A stretch of DNA of 64,000 bases from the NCBI GenBank assembly GCA_029721435.1, contig CM056580.1, forward strand, positions 27,460,367 to 27,524,366. The letters run 5' to 3'. Every line of letters starts with the position of its first letter. Position 1 is the first letter of the stretch. The DNA comes from Gymnothorax reevesii. Taxonomy: Eukaryota > Chordata > Actinopteri > Anguilliformes > Muraenidae. The notes beneath the pieces were generated by a model. That model searched no databases, was not told the DNA's origin, and worked only from the letters and a program-made list of their open reading frames with translations. Positions 59,701 to 64,000 of the stretch are shown here, in pieces. The position numbers were made by a program, and so were the translations under genes.

Positions 59701-62639
59701 GAATGCACTGAATGACATGGTTACCCCATCAATGGATTTTTTGATCCCTGACAGCACAGGCAAATTCCATGATGATCTTGCCAAGATTCAGCATGCTTAA
59801 ATCCTGAAAGAATGGTTCAGGAAGCATGAGGAATCATTTTTCACACACAAATCGGCCACTTTGGGATGTGTTGGAGATTGCTTCATGGAGTGGTTTGACT
59901 CTCTTGTCCAGAGTATCTCAAAAAAAAAATGCAACTCTGGTTAGAAACAAATGTTATTTGACTGTTGAAACAATGCAACAATGAATGTGTGTCATGATCA
60001 AAGCTAAAGGTGGTCTAACATATATTATTGTGCGCCATTTTTTTTTGGCCAGGCAATTTTGAAGTTCCTAAACCTTAACACAACTGACTTACTTGAGCTA
60101 CCCTTGTTTATGGGAGTTTGGTAGGCTTAGCTAGAATTCCAAAGCAAATTTTTCAAATGTCATACTTGGAACATGCACGTTCCGGTTACCTGCACTGACC
60201 TTAAAGCGCCCCTTATCAGAGGACCATTCCTGCTACTTCAATACTTTTAGACAGCATGAGATACAACACATTTTCAAGTAATTTAGCAGTCCCACAAAAG
60301 AATTTTCCTCTGGAAAATCATCACCACTCTCGAAGACGGGGGGCTCCAAATGATATAGTATAGTCGATGTGTAAAACAGGTTTCTCTCTGTGCTCTGGCA
60401 TGCTCAGGGTGGACTCTACAAGTAACAGAGAGTACTCAACTCAGCCTACAGAACATTCCGACAAGCAAGGGCTTGCACAGGCCTACTGCTGAAAGTGGTG
60501 AGCAAATCCAACATCAGGTGCACAGCATGCAAAAACAGAAGTCAACAAAAGAAACAGCAAATCTGTTAGTTGGCCAATCCTGCCCGTCAATGTTCAATTT
60601 AAGACTTCCACAATCTGAAAGCCATGGGGTTTTCTCTGTATTTTAGGGAGAAGAGCTGAACTCCAAGGTAGATTTCAAAGTCAACCTTCAGGTCCAAAAA
60701 GTTTGGCTTTGTGTGTGATGTCACTTCCTATACATGGAAAAATAATTGAAGCCTGGAAAAGCTCCATCTGAAACACTATTTCTAACAAAAAATTGGAGGA
60801 GTTGAGGACATGGAATATCCTCTTGCCTTGAAAATTCCTTCTCTCGGACACAAAACCGTGAATTATGCAGTCTAACTTAGAAAGCATCTATCTGTCAAGA
60901 TCAACGAATTCTGCAATTTCGGAGCACAGACCTAAAATTTCCTACTGACGCAGAAAGTGTCAGACCATCAAGCGCAGATGTGATTTAAAATGGCAGCAAA
61001 ATTATAGTAAGAAATTCAGAAAAGAGAAACAGTTTGCAATACATGAAGCTTAAATATGCCCTTTACAAGTCGTTCTCAAACACGGTTCAAACTGACATTG
61101 TATTTGCCAATTTGGTCTTTTTTGAAATTCTTTTGCTTGAACATGACGACAAATTTTGAACTCGACCAGTTTTTTTTTTTTCGTCGTTTTCACTCAAAAT
61201 AAATCAAATGAACAAAATTATCTATTTTGTTGTTTGAAGTACGAGGGAAGACCCACACAAGGCCATTTAAATTGTAACTATATCTTACTTAGTTTTGGAG
61301 CTATGATACACAATACACCAATTTTGAAACTCCATTACCGTGTGACTTAGCCCAGCTATATTGTCATAAGGAGGTTTTAGAGGTTGTAACAGCTCAGCAA
61401 ATGACAAAAGGCATACTATACAGATGCACACGCTGATGAAATTAATTCATTTCCTCACGCAGCGGACATCCCCTAACAACAGACAAGCAGTGCTTGCAAG
61501 TGAACAACTGCTTGCGTGGAAAGACAGAGGAGAGCACACAGGAGGCAAATGCACCAGGGCCAAATTCAATCCGACCCCTTACGGACTCACAGACTTAGAG
61601 GCGCGTTCACGGTAGGTCCGTGAGTGTGCGAGGGCTGTTCTACTGTCAGATCATCAAGTCAGTGAGCCCGTGAATGAGCCCTTACTGCAGCATATCTGTA
61701 AGTCAGCACCGATGCTGACTTTAGGGAAGCAAATTACCCACAGTTCACAGTGTTGTGAAGTCAAGTATGGGAAATGCCGTTGGAATACCGGAAATGTAAA
61801 CATACAAACAAACAAAAAAAGACGAGAAATAACCCATAGAGAGGTCCGATCGAGGAAATGGAAGGAGCAAGAAAGAAAAACTTTATGTGTAAGTATTAAC
61901 GTTGATTGTCACAACTGCGTGTAGTTTGGTAACGTGAAAGGGGGTAAGTGCTGTTCCATTCCAATTTATAGGATCTGGAGCCCTCTCAGACCCTCAGACT
62001 CAGTCCCCTACAGCTGACGTCAACTAAGTCAGTGAGGGTTCAGGGTTTGAGTCTTCAGGGGGCGCGTTGGAATTGGACCACGATCACCAATAGGTGCATT
62101 CCAGGAACTTGTGACACCGACGTGCTGCAGGGTCGGTTAAACGATCGGTGATGAAGGGAAGGAGGTTCACTTGCGTCTGAGATAAACTAACATTCATGCA
62201 CATATAACAAAAGTACACTGTGAAGCACTTACTAACTTTATAAGGCGTAACACTCTTCCCGTCGTGTTTGCACGATAAATACGAAGTATAGTCACCTTCC
62301 ACGACAGGAAAATGGGGAACTGCGTGGGGGGAAACCGCCCATGATGTCGCCTGGTTGCATTAGAAAACCAACTTATTGGCAAAAAGAATGCGGCACCTTT
62401 AGAAGTCAGAATAGTGCTACAGGTGACATTTCCATGACGTTTTTCAAACGCCTTGCCTGTCTAAAATTTTAAAAAATAATGCTCGGCATTAGCTAATCAG
62501 CCAAGTTAATGCTCACCAAGGGAAGCTGAAAAAAGCTAACGCTCGTTAGCCAGCTAACTCGGCTAGATACGTTGACTGTATATATTGAGATCAAAGATGA
62601 CTCACCTGGCTTGACCGGTTTTGGAGGAGGTTTGGACAT
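44770..62639 (-). CDS. ostf1: Osteoclast-stimulating factor 1 (SH3 and ankyrin-repeat adaptor), complete, 10 coding exons, 214 aa
   Basis: Coding exons in transcript order: 62639-62606, 56785-56739, 55093-55043, 51991-51928, 48395-48342, 47994-47887, 45733-45684, 45391-45313, 45161-45063, 44828-44770. They total 645 nt, all junctions are GT-AG with matching phases, and the 214-residue product has the same length as the human protein. It starts [12 protein letters not shown]; an SH3 domain covers about residues 12-71 ([32 protein letters not shown]); three ankyrin repeats follow at about 72-168 ([36 protein letters not shown]); the tail ends in the acidic [10 protein letters not shown]. Known role: an intracellular adaptor first described as indirectly stimulating osteoclast formation, with an SH3 domain that binds proline-rich partners. 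The reading frame is intact throughout. Introns 1-4 and 6 are long and carry transposon remains. Confidence 0.97.
45985..46849 (-). mobile_element. truncated mariner/Tc1-superfamily relic with a nested foldback insertion
   Basis: The left part (CCCAATCATGTTACTGACGT, TTTGTTGCCCCTGTCCC) matches the right third of the family at 15158/57443; the right end TTTACACAGCATCCCC..GGGGTTGTAAA is its terminal repeat. The left portion of the element is missing. It lies in ostf1 intron 6. Confidence 0.7.
46275..46803. mobile_element. 529-bp insertion with a terminal hairpin and three ~145-bp internal repeats
   Basis: It begins ACCCCTC..CGATGAAAGTCG..GAGGGGT, a near-perfect hairpin, and then has three units starting near 46356, 46501 and 46646 (TTTCTGGA.GATA.CTG, CCAAATGTTCT.ATTTTTTGG, CTCC.TATCGATTTGT). 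The flanking TTTTTATT (46267-46274 and 46804-46811) may be an 8-bp target-site duplication but is low complexity. Superfamily not assigned. Confidence 0.55.
47454..47715. repeat. ~40-bp minisatellite, six to seven units, in ostf1 intron 6
   Basis: The unit pattern is GGGGCC.GAAACTCCATCA followed by GACAGACACA..AATAAA.CA. Units differ at several positions, so the array is old. Confidence 0.8.
50097..50984. mobile_element. Tc1-like element, 888 bp, internally deleted, in ostf1 intron 4
   Basis: The left end CACTACGGCTTAAAAGTTAG and right end CATTTGAGCGGTAGTG are inverted matches and extend into TTGCAAATTTCTTTGTTTTCC versus its partner; TA flanks both. Inside, words such as AGCCAGAAAGAATGAACTTC and GGACAGAAAAAGGAGTGGG are transposase relics on the plus strand. 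No frame survives. Confidence 0.85.
50985..51345 (+). pseudogene. Tc1-family transposase 3' fragment
   Basis: Plus-strand codons read [20 protein letters not shown], the usual GGGSVMVWGCF-like motif of Tc1 transposases, followed by a worn C-terminal part. The end GGTGCCAATAATTGTG resembles a Tc1 tail. The N-terminal half is absent. It directly abuts the element to its left. Confidence 0.55.
53860..54330 (-). repeat. tRNA-derived SINE in ostf1 intron 3
   Basis: Read on the minus strand it starts with a tRNA-like head: GGATAGTTCACTCGG (A box) and GGGTTTGATCCCCGC (B box), then a tRNA-unrelated body to about 53860. Several mispairings in the stems argue against a working tRNA gene. Confidence 0.6.
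54232..54326 (-). repeat. tRNA-like head of the SINE
   Basis: A box and B box are about 45 bases apart. It has an unusual CG-rich middle (CGCGTTGCGAAGCC) in place of a normal anticodon stem-loop. Confidence 0.5.
55272..56471 (-). mobile_element. mariner-like element, family B, with transposase relic, in ostf1 intron 2
   Basis: The left end TGCCCCAAATCAGAAAAAGT and the right end, read inverted as GCAACTCCAAATCGAAAAAAG, pair. At 55755-55516 the minus strand keeps a DDE-type C-terminal motif, [18 protein letters not shown]. The N-terminal part is broken. It is related to the copy at 19923. Confidence 0.8.
55516..55755 (-). pseudogene. DDE transposase C-terminal fragment
   Basis: The motif [20 protein letters not shown] fits the last two acidic catalytic residues region of Tc1/mariner transposases (D in PD.NPIE.LW is N here). 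It is a fragment only, in a decayed element. Confidence 0.65.
57049..57235. repeat. short palindromic hAT-like MITE fragment
   Basis: The left part CCCGCTCCTGGAGTAGCG.. and CACAGCTGATTCAGCTGATC in the middle followed by AAAAAGTGCAGGGCAGGGG fit a widespread vertebrate palindromic repeat with CCTGG/CCAGG ends. The ends are worn. Confidence 0.45.
57443..58937 (-). mobile_element. near full-length mariner/Tc1-superfamily element with long terminal repeats, in ostf1 intron 1
   Basis: The terminal repeats are more than 70 bp long: left CAATTCCATTGAAGTTGG..GCGTTGTG, right its inverted copy with few mismatches, each flanked by TA. At 1,495 bp it is the best copy of the family also seen at 15158, 21930 and 45985. 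The transposase relic lies on the minus strand in two readable pieces. Confidence 0.9.
57825..58667 (-). pseudogene. transposase of the 57443-58937 element, broken
   Basis: The N-terminal part (58667-58392) reads [19 protein letters not shown] and then a helix-turn-helix ([21 protein letters not shown]). The C-terminal part (58091-57825) keeps [19 protein letters not shown], the DDE-superfamily motif. The middle is interrupted by stops and shifts, so no active enzyme is encoded. Confidence 0.85.
58985..60055 (+). mobile_element. decayed Tc1-like element with transposase relic
   Basis: The right end TTTTTTTTTGGCCAGGC matches the termini of the 34473 element; the left end is not visible. Plus-strand codons near 59100 read [11 protein letters not shown], then [20 protein letters not shown] and [10 protein letters not shown], a Tc1 N-terminal domain with many lesions. 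It starts close to the end of the 57443 element. Confidence 0.7.
61555..62080. mobile_element. candidate MITE in ostf1 intron 1
   Basis: The left edge GCCAAATTCAATCCGACCCC and right edge, read inverted as GTCCAATTCCAACGCGCCCC, are imperfect matches continuing into GACTC. The interior is about 500 bp without a frame. No target-site duplication was identified. Confidence 0.45.
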
Positions 62640-62948
62640 TTCAGATTTATTTCGTGTTCTATATTGTAGGAAAAAAATGCTTTAATGGTGAAAAATGAAC
62701 GATAAGCACTTTCCCCCTAGTGGAGCTCTCAATGAGGAAGTGCAGAAGTATAGAACCGCACTACCGCAGTGTTATACGGAAAAGTTGCACGACGCATGTC
62801 TGTCTCAAACAACACTGCATGACCGCTCCCCCACAGTGCTTTATTTCACCAAACGAAGCAGCCCATAGAAACATGTCTATGACTGAGCCCAGGCCGCAGT
62901 CGCAGGTTAGACACCTGCTTCGTTGGAATTGAGAATTGGACCGTCTTG
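62640..62948 (-). promoter_or_regulatory. ostf1 5' flank / probable promoter and 5' UTR
   Basis: This is the stretch upstream of the ostf1 ATG up to the first palindromic MITE. No TATA box is obvious at a fitting distance. Read on the minus strand it holds an ETS-like CACTTCCTC (62742-62734) and a CTCF-like CCACTAGGGGG (62723-62713). A promoter must lie in or near this interval if exon 1 is the first exon, but the start site cannot be read from sequence alone. Confidence 0.35.
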
Positions 62949-62949
62949 A

Positions 62950-63088
62950 GGTGCTTTCACATCGGACGCGAAACGAATTCTTCGTACGACAGATTACATT
63001 AAAAGTTAATGCAAAAACGCGATTACGCGCATTAATGGGAAATCTGTCGCGCGAAAAATTCGTTTCGCGTCCTGTGTGAAAGCGGCTT
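62950..63088. mobile_element. palindromic MITE, copy 2
   Basis: The arms GTGCTTTCACATCGGACGCG and CGCGTCCTGTGTGAAAGCGG, with GACAGATTACATT inside, match the family at 44278 and 63420. It lies about 310 bp upstream of the ostf1 start codon. CpG content is high compared with surroundings. Confidence 0.88.
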
Positions 63089-63419
63089 TGGGTTTATCGC
63101 GGACAGCGCTGGTAATGGAAATCTGGCGAATCATTTCCATTGAGTTCTGCGAAATGCGAAAATCTTATAAGATTAACGGGTGTTACATTCTGTCACAAAT
63201 GAATAATATTTGAAGGAAAGTTCTCGATTTATTCGCCTTCGCGGGCCGTACTAAATCTACGCGGTGTAACGTTATCTTACTTTGTCCAAACTTGAGATAC
63301 GGACGCTGGGCTTATGAAGCCAAAGATGAAACTTTGGACACTTCTGATTGGGGTCAATGGTTGCATGAACCAGTTGCACAGTGACGTATGACTGACAGAA
63401 GGCCGCCTGTGCCTATGAC

Positions 63420-63557
63420 CGCTTTCACACTGGACGCGAAACGAATTTTTTGCACGACAGGTTACATTCTAAAAGTCAACGCAAAGTCGCGTGTTTGCAT
63501 TGACTTTGAATGTAATCTGTCGTGGAAAAATTAGCTTCGCGTCTGGTGTGAAAGCAG
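63420..63557. mobile_element. palindromic MITE, copy 3, with 8-bp target-site duplication
   Basis: CGCTTTCACACTGGACGCG and CGTCTGGTGTGAAAGCAG form long arms. The flanks carry CCTATGAC on both sides (63412-63419 and 63558-63565), an 8-bp duplication as made by hAT-type transposases. It is about 138 bp with no coding capacity. Confidence 0.9.
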
Positions 63558-63569
63558 CCTATGACCAGT

Positions 63570-64000
63570 TTCATCTGATTCGCCCCGAGAAGTGAAGCTC
63601 GATGTCCTTCAACGCCTCACTGTATCATTATTGTTGGGACGGGACCACCAATGAGTTTATCTGGACTTTAGCTGACGTGCTCACTGTCACTGTCTGTTTT
63701 TTGCGTTTCATCGCTGTTGGTGGACGCTGTGAGTGTAATTTGGCTCCTAAAATAGTTTTTGTGAGTGTTACCGTCTGTAAATTATCTATTTGTCGCAGTT
63801 ACCTCGGTGCTACTTTAGATAACTAGCTAACTTGGGTAGCTAAGTTACTCAAACTGATGTGCTAATATGTTAACAGTATAATCGCTTCTCGACAACCCAG
63901 TTGCTAGGACATTATTCGTATTGCATTTATGTTGGAAGCAGTATTCTGAAAAACTTACAGTATGCGAGGTTGTCAGGATCACTGAAGTGCTGCTTTCCTG
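63570..64000. other. right edge, no recognised gene
   Basis: One short plus-strand ORF (63602-63826) is present but has no recognisable domain. The stretch could be the 5' region of a divergent neighbour outside the window; nothing seen here proves that. Confidence 0.3.

Noticed and set aside
63602..63826. Plus-strand ORF near the right edge as a divergent gene
   Set aside because: No recognisable protein; the window ends before any supporting exon.

Overview
The window is nuclear DNA from a vertebrate, almost certainly a teleost fish. Two split genes with GT-AG introns can be read from start to stop, both on the minus strand. The rest is AT-rich non-coding DNA crowded with cut-and-paste transposons (mainly Tc1/mariner types), MITEs, LTR-like and tRNA-derived repeats, microsatellites and local duplications. 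The teleost call rests on the fish-type CD8-alpha (Cys-x-His Lck motif in place of the mammalian Cys-x-Cys-Pro) and on the density of Tc1-like elements. I cannot name the species.

Layout. 1-8.9 kb: no recognised gene; an LTR/tRNA-related repeat at 3.0-3.6 kb, a promoter-like motif cluster at 7.7-7.9 kb and an orphan signal-peptide-like ORF at 8.3 kb. 9.0-11.8 kb: a dead Tc1 transposon split by a 1.2 kb LTR-like insertion. 11.8-21.4 kb: microsatellites and two decayed mariner-like elements. 21.96-28.88 kb: a recent direct tandem duplication of a 3.46 kb unit, itself a mariner-like relic split by a 1.8 kb hAT-like insertion. 29.0-33.9 kb: cd8a, six coding exons, 210 aa. 34-44 kb: MITEs and several degenerate tandem repeats. 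44.0-62.7 kb: ostf1, ten coding exons, 214 aa, with mobile DNA in almost every long intron. 62.7-64 kb: the ostf1 5' flank with two copies of a palindromic MITE.

How the genes work. CD8-alpha is the T-cell co-receptor that binds MHC class I and brings Lck to the TCR complex. OSTF1 is a cytoplasmic SH3-ankyrin adaptor. They share strand and neighbourhood, but nothing in the sequence suggests they are co-regulated.

I did not find a new multi-gene system. The most useful second looks are the fresh duplication that ends 2 bp from the putative cd8a poly(A) signal, the upstream ORF overlapping the cd8a start codon, the MITE families with readable target-site duplications, and the unexplained repeat arrays between the two genes. 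All calls come from reading the sequence by eye; nothing was computed or searched.
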